Assembly: GCF_900142925.1 (NCBI RefSeq)
Contig: NZ_FRCN01000004.1
Span: forward strand, 434,001 to 498,000
Source: Chitinophaga sp. CF418
GTDB lineage: Bacteria > Bacteroidota > Bacteroidia > Chitinophagales > Chitinophagaceae
Direction of reading: 5' to 3'
Length of the DNA stretch: 64,000 bases
Shown here: positions 19,885-28,269 of the stretch, one piece after another
How the letters are laid out: each line of letters opens with the position of its first letter
Position numbering within the stretch: the first letter of the stretch is position 1
Translations under genes and position numbers: made by a program
Notes under the pieces: generated by a model
What the model saw: only the letters and a program-made list of their open reading frames with translations
Told to the model about the DNA's origin: nothing
Database searches by the model: none

Positions 19885-20721
19885 TTATTCACTTTGTTCC
19901 ATGAGACTGAATATTATCTTCTTCTCCCCTTCATTCAAATCATTACCGGTCGTGGAATCAGCAGGTATAAAATGCCTTTTGAAGGCTTTTATAGCGGCCA
20001 CCGTATCCCGGGTATCGTATCCCACAATACGTAGCGCCTGTTTGCTGCTGAAATCTACCGGCAAAATGATCTTTGAAGTATCTCCGTACCATAAGCCAAA
20101 CCCCTTCTCCGCCAGCTGCTGCCACGGGAAATAAGCACTGGGATCTACCTTACGGCTGGGCGCAATATCTCCATGACCAATGAAATTGGCTGCGGGGATA
20201 TTGTACCGGTGCTTCAGGGAATCCAGCAACACCAGCAGGCTGTTGATCTGCTGTGACTGAAACGGCACAAGCCCGTTATTATCCAGCTCTATACCGATGG
20301 AGCAGGAGTTCATATCAGTGACGTTTCCCCATTTGGACAGGCCGGCATGCCATGCACGCAGATAGTCGTTCAGCATATGATTGATCGTCCCATCGCCACA
20401 GATCACATAATGTGCGCTCACCTGTGTACGGGGCAGGGTGAAGGTGCGGAAAGTAGAATCGCAGGAGCCCTGTGCTGTATGATGAATAATAACATAGTTA
20501 GGCTTCCGCATACTAAAATTCGTAGTGCCGATCCAATTTACTGCTGTGGGAGCGCCGTCTGCAGGTACCGGTGCAGGCTGTACTCTCAGCACATTGGCAT
20601 ATTGCTTTGCCTGCTGACGGTACGCCTTATTGGTCGTTGCATAAGGTTTAGGAGCACAACTGTATATCGTTGCGGCCATTACCCATAACATTAAACGTGG
20701 ATATGGTTTCATAGTGTTCAT
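19885..20721 (-). CDS. N-acetylmuramoyl-L-alanine amidase (Amidase_2 fold) lipoprotein
   Basis: Zinc amidase that cuts the bond between muramic acid and the stem peptide of peptidoglycan. The 278-residue protein opens with a lipoprotein signal ending at Cys22 (ATIYSC). The catalytic domain spans about residues 70-215. Its zinc ligands are in VIIHHTAQG, AWHAGLSKWG and GHGDIAPSRKVDPS, and NSCSIGIELDNNG is also conserved in AmpD-like amidases. The C-terminal 60 residues (SKQALRIVGYDTRDTVAAIKAFKRHF) look like the peptidoglycan-binding helices often attached to such amidases. Lipidation suggests envelope location, in wall recycling or attack on foreign wall fragments. It is first of a pair with the downstream secreted unknown. 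Confidence 0.9.
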   Translation of the reverse strand: MNTMKPYPRLMLWVMAATIYSCAPKPYATTNKAYRQQAKQYANVLRVQPAPVPADGAPTAVNWIGTTNFSMRKPNYVIIHHTAQGSCDSTFRTFTLPRTQVSAHYVICGDGTINHMLNDYLRAWHAGLSKWGNVTDMNSCSIGIELDNNGLVPFQSQQINSLLVLLDSLKHRYNIPAANFIGHGDIAPSRKVDPSAYFPWQQLAEKGFGLWYGDTSKIILPVDFSSKQALRIVGYDTRDTVAAIKAFKRHFIPADSTTGNDLNEGEKKIIFSLMEQSE

Positions 20722-20763
20722 CTTTGGTATCTTAATTTAATGATTATCCGTTAATTAACAACG

Positions 20764-20794
20764 AAGCCCGGCTCGTTTTAAAGCGGCCGGGCTT
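20764..20794 (-). terminator. Hairpin between the GH92 gene and the amidase gene
   Basis: Perfect 9-bp stem AAGCCCGGC/GCCGGGCTT (20764-20772 with 20786-20794). On the minus strand it is followed by CGTTGTTAATT, so it is a weak terminator or an mRNA end-processing hairpin. Confidence 0.5.
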
Positions 20795-20838
20795 ATTGTT
20801 CGTATATGATTGACGTCAGTCTGGGACTGATATGCTGA

Positions 20839-23127
20839 TTATTTCAGTTCCTGCGACAGGGAATAAGGTGCATCCTTGTCAGCAGTACCTCTCGTTTTGT
20901 TAGGCACTGCATCCATATCGAAATTGATGGTGGCGCCTTTCAGGATCGCGTTGTGATCCAGCCAGTTATTGGTATATGGCTTACCGTTGAAAGTCATACC
21001 CTTTACATAACGGTTTGCCTCACTGTTCTTAGGCGCGGTGATGATCAGCTGTTTGCCGTTCTCCAGCGATACAGTGGTCTTTTTAAATAAAGGTGCACCT
21101 ACTACGTACTGCTGTGTACCCGGACATACAGGATAGAAGCCCATAGCCGTAAATACATACCAGGCAGAGGTCTGACCATTATCTTCGTCACCACAGTATC
21201 CCTCAGGAGTAGCGGAATACAGGCGGTTCAGTACTTCCCTCAGCCAGTATTGCGCTTTCCATGGCTGACCCGCATAGTTGTACAGGTAGATCATGTGCTG
21301 GATAGGCTGGTTACCATGTGCATACTGGCCCATGTTCATGATCTGCATCTCGCGGATCTCATGGATAGTGCCGCCATAGTAGCTATCGTCAAATACCGGA
21401 GGCATTGCAAATACAGAGTCCAGCATATCTGCGAAGATGTTTTTACCACCCATCAGGTCTATCAGGCCCTGAACGTCGTGGAATACAGACCAGGTATAAT
21501 GCCAGCTGTTACCTTCTGTGAAGGCATCACCCCATTTGAACGGATTGAAAGGAGTCTGGAACTTGCCGTCTTTGTTCTTACCACGCATCAGCTTTGTTTC
21601 AGGATCAAATACATTGCGATAGTTACGAGCCTGTTTTGCAAACCTTTCTACTTCAGCAGCCGGGCGTTTCAGTGCCTTGGCCAGTTTGTAGATGGTGAAG
21701 TCGTCATATGAATATTCGAGTGTACGGGCAGTGTTCTCATTCACATTCACATCATAAGGCACATATCCCAGTTCATTGTAATATTTCACACCGGCGCGGC
21801 CAACAGATGTCAGCGGACCAGCATTGTCTGCATTTTTCAGGAGCGCTTCATAAGCAGTGTTCACGTCAAAACCGGTCACACCCTTTAAGTAAGCATCCGC
21901 GATCAGGGAAGCTGAGTTGGAACCGATCATACAGTCACGATGACCAGGGCTTGCCCACTCAGGCAACCAGCCGCTTTCCTTGTAGGCATTCACCATACCT
22001 TCCATGATGTGCGCATTCATTGACGGGTACATCAGGTTGAAGAACGGGAAGACAGCGCGGAAAGTGTCCCAGAAACCATTGTCAGTGAACATATAACCCG
22101 GCAGTACCTGGCCATTGTAAGGGCTGTAGTGTACCACGGCGCCTTTGGCGTCATATTCATAGAATTTACGTGGAAACAGCATGGCACGGTACAGGCAGGA
22201 ATAGAAGGTGCGGGTCTGGTCGGAAGTACCGCCTTCCACCTTGATACGGCCCAGTTCTTTGTTCCAGGCAGCTTTTGCCTTATCCTTAACAACATCGAAG
22301 CTGCTGCTGCCGATCTCCTTCTGCAGGTTCAGCTCAGCCTGTTCAGGACTGATAAAGGAAGACGCTACTTTAACGTTCACCTGCTCCCCTTTCACCGTAG
22401 CAAAACCGATCACGGCGCCTACGTGTTTGTCCTGGGCTTCCGCTTCACCGGCTTTCAGTTCACCGTTTTTGAAGGTCGCCACATAAGTGAATGGCTTATC
22501 GAAAGTCAGTACGAAGTAGTTTTTAAAATTGGATGGTACGCCACCACTGTTTTTGGTGGTATAACCTACGATCTTGCGTTCAGCCTGCAATACCTTGATA
22601 TAAGAGCCTTTGTCCAGTGCGTCGATCACTACAAAGGCGCTGTCAGTCTTAGGATAGGTAAAACGGATAGCCGCTGCCCTCTCTGTAGGCGTGATCTCAG
22701 TGGTCACATTATGATCAGCCAGGTATACGCTATAGTAGTATGGTTTAGATACTTCAGCTTTATGAGAGAACCAGCTGGCTCTGTCATCTTCCTTGAATTT
22801 TACCTTTCCGGTTACCGGCATGATGGCAAACTGGCCATAGTCATTGATCCATGGACTAGGCTGGTGGGTTTGTTTAAAACCGCGCAGTTTATCTGAATCG
22901 TAGGTATAAGCCCAACCGTCTCCCATTTTACCGGTCTGAGGCATCCAGAAGTTCATACCCCATGGAGTGGCAATAGCAGGATAGGTATTACCTGTAGACA
23001 GGGAGCCTTTGGAATCGGTACCCATCAGCGGATTGACCCATTCTACAGGATCGGTTACGCTGTTGACAGTTTGCGCCTTTACCCAGCAGGAGGCCAGCAT
23101 AAGGGCGGATAGAATAACTCTTTTCAT
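20839..23127 (-). CDS. Glycoside hydrolase family 92 alpha-mannosidase
   Basis: Calcium-dependent exo-alpha-mannosidase of the GH92 type, acting on alpha-linked mannose of fungal or host N-glycans. The 762-residue precursor has a signal peptide (MKRVILSALMLASCWVKAQ). The N-terminal WVNPLMGTDSKGSLSTGNTYPAIATPWG and GFKQTHQPSPWINDYG blocks are diagnostic. The catalytic half carries FWDTFRAVFPFFNLMYPS, GWLPEWASPGHRDCMIGSNS and YCGDEDNGQTSAWYVFTAMGFYPVCPG, which includes the catalytic acidic region. Length matches the family. The strand is shared with the SusC/SusD genes four kilobases away, but hairpins and non-glycan genes between them make a single operon unlikely. Linkage preference is not readable. 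Confidence 0.95.
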   Translation of the reverse strand: MKRVILSALMLASCWVKAQTVNSVTDPVEWVNPLMGTDSKGSLSTGNTYPAIATPWGMNFWMPQTGKMGDGWAYTYDSDKLRGFKQTHQPSPWINDYGQFAIMPVTGKVKFKEDDRASWFSHKAEVSKPYYYSVYLADHNVTTEITPTERAAAIRFTYPKTDSAFVVIDALDKGSYIKVLQAERKIVGYTTKNSGGVPSNFKNYFVLTFDKPFTYVATFKNGELKAGEAEAQDKHVGAVIGFATVKGEQVNVKVASSFISPEQAELNLQKEIGSSSFDVVKDKAKAAWNKELGRIKVEGGTSDQTRTFYSCLYRAMLFPRKFYEYDAKGAVVHYSPYNGQVLPGYMFTDNGFWDTFRAVFPFFNLMYPSMNAHIMEGMVNAYKESGWLPEWASPGHRDCMIGSNSASLIADAYLKGVTGFDVNTAYEALLKNADNAGPLTSVGRAGVKYYNELGYVPYDVNVNENTARTLEYSYDDFTIYKLAKALKRPAAEVERFAKQARNYRNVFDPETKLMRGKNKDGKFQTPFNPFKWGDAFTEGNSWHYTWSVFHDVQGLIDLMGGKNIFADMLDSVFAMPPVFDDSYYGGTIHEIREMQIMNMGQYAHGNQPIQHMIYLYNYAGQPWKAQYWLREVLNRLYSATPEGYCGDEDNGQTSAWYVFTAMGFYPVCPGTQQYVVGAPLFKKTTVSLENGKQLIITAPKNSEANRYVKGMTFNGKPYTNNWLDHNAILKGATINFDMDAVPNKTRGTADKDAPYSLSQELK

Positions 23128-23328
23128 GTTGAGACTGAATGGAATTTTAGCTTTTATAGTCTGTAAAAATAGCTTTTCAAGCGAAAAGTGGAAGTCTATT
23201 TTTTAAAATGGCGAAACCGTGACCAACACGGAGGCTTAAATGATTTAGCTTTGCACCTCGGAGTGCCATCTTTATTTTAAAACTAATATATTCGTAACCG
23301 CAAGAATAAACCTGCCCCAATTTTTTAA

Positions 23329-23355
23329 GTCAAACGATATATTTTGTCGTTTGAC
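23329..23355. promoter_or_regulatory. Perfect inverted repeat in the divergent GH92/S41 promoter region
   Basis: GTCAAACGA (23329-23337) and TCGTTTGAC (23347-23355) form a 9-bp perfect inverted repeat with a 9-base spacer. It lies in the 362-base gap (23128-23489) between the two divergent genes. The gap holds no gene. A dimeric regulator site is plausible but unproven. Confidence 0.4.
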
Positions 23356-23489
23356 AGACGAAAAGAGGCCATGTGATGTTTCTTTATACGACAAGATGCC
23401 AATCTGCCGTTTTAAAAATAGTTCGAATCAAATCACCTTAATGTTCGCAAGTCCCATTTCAAGTCAATTACCTAAAAGAACATGAACAT

Positions 23490-25052
23490 ATGAATAGACA
23501 TTTTACGCTAGCCATGAAAATGGTCGTGGTTGGTGTTCTTTGCAGTGCTATATTCAGCGCCTGCCGTAAGGACAGTAACAAGGTAGATAATACTACGCCA
23601 ACTTCCTCCACAGTAGTGTCAGATGAAGATTCCCTCAAATATCTTATGTACCGCATCATGCAGGTAACATATGTAGACGGGGGCCGCAACAAAACCACCG
23701 ACCTGCCAACTTATTTCTGGTACAACCAGGTACCACAGCTTGACCCATCCAGCAGCACCTATGCTAACGCTGACGATCTGTTGAGCACCATGAAAACATA
23801 TTCCAAAAGCAGCAGCGGCACCGTACTGGACCGTTATAGTTTCCTGGATCGTACTGGTTCATTGTCCAGCTCACTACAGAATGGTCTTTCCGAGACTTTC
23901 AATAAAATAAGCGCTACCGGCAACTACGGCATGGAGGTCAGCTATGCTTCGGACGGCACCAAATCATACCTGTATATCGTCTATGCAGATAAGAACTCCC
24001 CGGCCGGCCAGAAAGGCCTGACCCGCGGAGATGAGATCATTGCCGTGAACGGAGACACCAACATCAGCTACGACGGCGCTAATGGCACCAACGTATCCAA
24101 AGTGACCAATGCCATCTATTACTCCACCTCCGTAACCCTGAAGGTAAAGAAGGCAGTGACAGGGGCCGAGGCCACCTATAGTCTTACATCCGGCTCTTTC
24201 ACCATCAACCCCGTATTGTTTGACACGATCTATACTGTGAACAGTCAAAAGGTGGGTTACTTCGTCTTTTACACCTTCACCAATACCTACAATACACAGG
24301 GTGCCGCTACCTTGACGAAAAGCAAACTGGATGGCCTTTTCGCCAAATACAAAGCAGCCGGTATTACCAACCTGATAGTAGACCTCCGTTATAACCAGGG
24401 AGGCTCCGTTACTACAGCTGAATATCTGGACAGCGCAATCGCTCCGGCGGCTGCGGCTAACAAGACGATGTATTACTATCAGTACAATGATAAGCTGACG
24501 GCAAACCTGGACGGTACGGGACTGGATGCCAGTATAAAGTTCCCGAACCTTACCGGCGGACTGGCGTTGAACAATGTGTTCTTCATCACAGGCGCTCACA
24601 CGGCTTCCGCCAGTGAGCTGACGCTGAATAACCTGACGCCATATATGAGTGTGAAGCTGGTAGGAGATACTACTTACGGTAAGCCGGTAGGTTTTATCAC
24701 ATTCAACATTTCAAAGTATGACAGCACACATACCAAGCAATACCTGGCAGACCTGTATGCGATTAACTTTGCTACGGAGAATGCTAACCACGTAGGCGGT
24801 TATTACACAGGTATAGTGCCCGACCAGCTGGCGAATGATTATATCAATGTGCCATGGGGATACAGGAATGATGATGAGAACCTGGATAGGATCTTCAACT
24901 ACATTACTACCGGTAGCTTTGCCAGAACATCTGCCAACGCCCGTGTGCTGACAGAAACCACTGCCAACCAGCGTGCCGCGATCCAGTCATCTATCGCCTC
25001 TCCCCGCTTCAACGGGATGGTGGACTATCGCATAGGTAAACGGATTCAATAA
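23490..25052 (+). CDS. S41-family (C-terminal-processing-like) peptidase lipoprotein
   Basis: Serine peptidase of the Ctp/Tsp type, anchored as a lipoprotein; the signal ends near FSAC (Cys25). The 520-residue protein has an N-terminal helical part, a PDZ domain (about residues 140-215, with SPAGQKGLTRGDEIIAVNGD) and the S41 protease domain. LIVDLRYNQGGSV and the nucleophile region GAHTASASELTLNNL are the family signature, followed by GDTTYGKPVGF with the usual lysine position. These enzymes trim or degrade exported proteins. It is divergent from GH92 and convergent with the aldo/keto reductase, whose stop is two bases away. The substrate is unknown. Confidence 0.92.
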   Translation: MNRHFTLAMKMVVVGVLCSAIFSACRKDSNKVDNTTPTSSTVVSDEDSLKYLMYRIMQVTYVDGGRNKTTDLPTYFWYNQVPQLDPSSSTYANADDLLSTMKTYSKSSSGTVLDRYSFLDRTGSLSSSLQNGLSETFNKISATGNYGMEVSYASDGTKSYLYIVYADKNSPAGQKGLTRGDEIIAVNGDTNISYDGANGTNVSKVTNAIYYSTSVTLKVKKAVTGAEATYSLTSGSFTINPVLFDTIYTVNSQKVGYFVFYTFTNTYNTQGAATLTKSKLDGLFAKYKAAGITNLIVDLRYNQGGSVTTAEYLDSAIAPAAAANKTMYYYQYNDKLTANLDGTGLDASIKFPNLTGGLALNNVFFITGAHTASASELTLNNLTPYMSVKLVGDTTYGKPVGFITFNISKYDSTHTKQYLADLYAINFATENANHVGGYYTGIVPDQLANDYINVPWGYRNDDENLDRIFNYITTGSFARTSANARVLTETTANQRAAIQSSIASPRFNGMVDYRIGKRIQ

Positions 25053-25054
25053 TA

Positions 25055-25951
25055 TCAACGGTACTGGTCGTAATAATTTGCGACCAGCTCGTACCCTAAC
25101 AATACTCTTTCCGCTGACGTAAGCGGGGTGGTAGCGGGCATACCTGCAGCCTCTTCCAATTGCGTCAGCGTTCTTATTCCTACTACGGCGGCTCTTACTA
25201 CAGGTTCTCCCAGTACATAACAAATAGCGGTTTGCGCCGGGGTACGTTTATGTTCGGAGAATTTAACTACTACTTTCGCCATTTTGCTGACATCTTCCGC
25301 ACTATAGTTCAGATAGGCCTCTGCCGGTTTGCCTGCCAGCAATCCTTTGGCTACGCTTCCTCTTGCCAGTACACCAATATTGTCCTTCTTCAATAGCTGG
25401 AATACCTCTTCTTCTGGTCTTCTGTCCAGCAGGCTATACTGCATCATCACACTGCTGATATTCGATCTTTTCACATATTCCCTGATCACATTGGGCCTGA
25501 TGGAAGAGATGCCATAATACCGGATCTTTCCCTGGTTTTGCAGCTGTTCAAAAGTCTCAATGATATCATCAATAGGATCTTCCAGGGTGCCGCCATGTAA
25601 CTGGTATAGATCTATATAATCCGTTCCCAGCCGACGCAGGCTATCATCCACGGCTTTCTTAATATACTCCGGCGAAGGGTTCCAGTCCCACCCGCTGCCA
25701 TCATTCCTCCACTGGTTACCTACCTTGGTGGCGATGATGGCTTCGTGACGCCGGCCTTTCAATGCCCTGCCCAGCTGTCTTTCATTTTCTCCCTGCTGAT
25801 ACAGGTCTGCCGTATCAAAAAAGTTGATCCCTTTGTCCAGGGCCTGGTTGATCAGGCCTTCATTTTCTGCAGCATTATTGCCCAAAGACATACATCCGAA
25901 AGCGATCTCGGAGATGTCCAGATTAGAGTTGCCAAGAATATTGTAGTTCAT
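25055..25951 (-). CDS. Aldo/keto reductase
   Basis: NADPH-dependent oxidoreductase with a TIM-barrel fold, cytoplasmic, 298 residues. The catalytic tetrad can be followed: FFDTADLYQQGENE (Asp and Tyr), IIATKVG (Lys) and DLYQLHGG (His). The start YNILGNSNLDISEIAFGCMSLG is typical of the YghZ/general stress type. It starts at ATG 25951, 23 bases after the DUF2357 gene stop on the same strand, so read-through from the defence pair is possible. Its substrate, probably an aldehyde or ketone, cannot be predicted. Confidence 0.93.
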   Translation of the reverse strand: MNYNILGNSNLDISEIAFGCMSLGNNAAENEGLINQALDKGINFFDTADLYQQGENERQLGRALKGRRHEAIIATKVGNQWRNDGSGWDWNPSPEYIKKAVDDSLRRLGTDYIDLYQLHGGTLEDPIDDIIETFEQLQNQGKIRYYGISSIRPNVIREYVKRSNISSVMMQYSLLDRRPEEEVFQLLKKDNIGVLARGSVAKGLLAGKPAEAYLNYSAEDVSKMAKVVVKFSEHKRTPAQTAICYVLGEPVVRAAVVGIRTLTQLEEAAGMPATTPLTSAERVLLGYELVANYYDQYR

Positions 25952-25974
25952 GGTCCTAATTTAAGCAATTCTGC

Positions 25975-28269
25975 TTATGACTCCGACTCTTCTTCCCCGC
26001 GATCGGCCAGCCGTATGTCTTTTTCCGGGATAGTACTGATGAAACCACCCTTAGGCGTATAGAGATGTTTTATCTGTGTATATCGCCTGTTGCCCGCCAT
26101 CCCTTTGATCTGTATATAATCATCCAGCGTTTCTTTCTCCTCCAGTTTTAATACCATGTATTTATGACCATCGTCGACGAACAAGGGATGTCCGGGTGAA
26201 AACACTTTTTTACGGGGCAAGAGGTTGACTCCTGCAATTTCATAAAAACAGGGAATACCTCTCCCTTCTATGTAGGGAGCGAAATAACGCACCTTTCCCG
26301 TTCCCACTACCTGATCAAACTTCCTGCTGGCATAACTGGTTGCATTACCAGTTACAAGATCATCATACAGTGCGCTGTCTGCTGCCGCCACAGGTTCTAC
26401 CAGGACAAAAGCATCCGCAGCCTTATAAACCATCCCGTTTTGCGGCATTGCTTTTTGCAGCAGCCGGGCAGAATCCTCTTTTATAATATATCTCAGGTGT
26501 TGCTCCAGCAAAGCCAGTCCCACTGCATTACCCGGTAGGAAGGGGAAGCCGCCGGCATTCTCTACAAGAATGACCTGCCGGTAATATCGGCCATAATATT
26601 CTTCCTTGCCGATCCCGGGAAACAATACATATGCTCCTAATACCTCTTTGGAATGTTCATACCTACTGCCCTTCTTCCTCCTGCGGACAATAGCATCCCT
26701 GTAAACACGCATCTTGTTCAGGTCTTCATCCAGCGGCACATCGATCGTTTCCAGCTTGTTATACCTGTCTGATTCTATCAGGCGGTATTTGGCGTCAAAC
26801 AGGTAAGTCAGGTACAGGTTTCTGGGCTGATCTCTTTTCCCTATCCGCAGGATAATATCCGGGCACTTACTTCCATTGATGGTTCCTGCATTACCCGCAT
26901 CAAAGTTATTCGTGTACCACAGTTCCTGGTAGAGCTCAATATTGATGCCATCGGCACACTCAAACACCAGTTTGGAATGCATGTTCTTATCCGGCGACAG
27001 ACGGAAGGTGTTGCCCTTTATCGTGGGCATTTTTTTGATCTCCGGCGATACGCCTGTTATCCGTTGTATCATGTCTGTCATGCCAAAGAAGCACCAGAGC
27101 TGGTAGAGATAAGCAATATCTTTCAGCTCTATTTCATACAGCCCTTCCTGTAACTCAAATCCCATTTTCAGGGTTTCCCAATCTTTCATCAGCCCTGCGT
27201 ATCCAGGCCGTTTAGCCAGTACCGACGAAAACCGCTTTTTGTCATTCAGTTCTCCTACGTCTTTGAAAACAGGATGTGCCAGTAAGTGAGTAAGCGCTTC
27301 CCCCACAAATTCCAGCTGCATCCGGTATTCCTTGTCCATCCGTGTATTACTGCTGTCTTTCTGAATTAACTTATAAATACGTTTATAGTGTTCAAGTATG
27401 TCTGCTATAATATGTTTCACATACCTGTTCTCGTAATTGTCTTCCACCATGACTTTGGTGTCCACTTCAAAGTATTTGTGTGGATGACCGTCAAATCGTT
27501 CCAGTTTGTCTGCCAGCAGGCCTTTAGCCGTTTTGATCTTGTCTTCACGCACGAATCCTTTCCCCCTGGATAGTGTTTTATGAGGATCCTTCACAATGAC
27601 ATTCAGGTGTCGCAAAATGCTTCTGAAAATATTCCCAAAAATGGTCCACCAAAGGATATCACTTTCGCCACTGCCCTGTACCTCAAAATAATGATAGGTT
27701 TTCCTGAGATAGTCGATCACCAGCCGGGGATATATCGTTTCTATCTGCTTCACCATGGCAGGATGGTCCTTTGGGCCGTCAAGTTTCGACGAGAATATGG
27801 TGAACTGAAACAGGACACTGAGTGATACTGTTTTCAGCTGATAGTCGATAATCAGGTCAAATTCTCCCGGTTCATTATTAAACCTCAATGCACCCGAAGC
27901 TAATTGAGTATTCATCTTCGTGGTCATCACCCTAAACATGTTCTTCACATTTTTCACGCGGGCATAGATGGAAGCTGATACTACGTTCCGGTGAAAATCG
28001 ATAATTACTCCATATCCTATGCTCTCGAAGAATACCGGATGTTTCACAGTATGGATATCTGCACTTTCCACTTCCTGCGATGCAGGCTGCCAGATCTCGA
28101 ATTTCCTGAGCGGACCTGTAAAAAGATAGGCTGTTTCAAAATTCTCAGGGGTATGCCTCTTCTTCGAGGTTTCAAATGCTTTTTCAAAGTCTTCTGCGCC
28201 ACCAGGATTTAACAGGTAAATTTGGATAGAGAAATCTTTATGGTCGATAGTTAGTATATTCATAATCAC
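25975..28269 (-). CDS. DUF2357 (McrC/LlaJI-like) nuclease partner of an McrB-type ATPase
   Basis: The 764-residue cytoplasmic protein has a DUF2357-type central region and a PD-(D/E)XK-like nuclease core near residues 475-510 (DIILRIGKRD, then YLFDAKYRLIES, where D-AKY is the typical lysine-containing motif). In restriction systems such proteins are the DNA-cutting subunit activated by an McrB-like motor. Its start overlaps the upstream AAA+ gene by four bases (ATGA), the usual coupling for an obligate complex. An in-frame ATG two codons further in (28263) is also possible. It probably restricts modified or foreign DNA; the recognised target is unknown. Confidence 0.82.
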   Translation of the reverse strand: MIMNILTIDHKDFSIQIYLLNPGGAEDFEKAFETSKKRHTPENFETAYLFTGPLRKFEIWQPASQEVESADIHTVKHPVFFESIGYGVIIDFHRNVVSASIYARVKNVKNMFRVMTTKMNTQLASGALRFNNEPGEFDLIIDYQLKTVSLSVLFQFTIFSSKLDGPKDHPAMVKQIETIYPRLVIDYLRKTYHYFEVQGSGESDILWWTIFGNIFRSILRHLNVIVKDPHKTLSRGKGFVREDKIKTAKGLLADKLERFDGHPHKYFEVDTKVMVEDNYENRYVKHIIADILEHYKRIYKLIQKDSSNTRMDKEYRMQLEFVGEALTHLLAHPVFKDVGELNDKKRFSSVLAKRPGYAGLMKDWETLKMGFELQEGLYEIELKDIAYLYQLWCFFGMTDMIQRITGVSPEIKKMPTIKGNTFRLSPDKNMHSKLVFECADGINIELYQELWYTNNFDAGNAGTINGSKCPDIILRIGKRDQPRNLYLTYLFDAKYRLIESDRYNKLETIDVPLDEDLNKMRVYRDAIVRRRKKGSRYEHSKEVLGAYVLFPGIGKEEYYGRYYRQVILVENAGGFPFLPGNAVGLALLEQHLRYIIKEDSARLLQKAMPQNGMVYKAADAFVLVEPVAAADSALYDDLVTGNATSYASRKFDQVVGTGKVRYFAPYIEGRGIPCFYEIAGVNLLPRKKVFSPGHPLFVDDGHKYMVLKLEEKETLDDYIQIKGMAGNRRYTQIKHLYTPKGGFISTIPEKDIRLADRGEEESES

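Noticed and set aside
14075..23127. A single polysaccharide-utilisation operon from SusD to GH92
   Set aside because: A hairpin, an amidase and an unknown gene separate them, with a 376-base gap. They may share use but not clearly a transcript.
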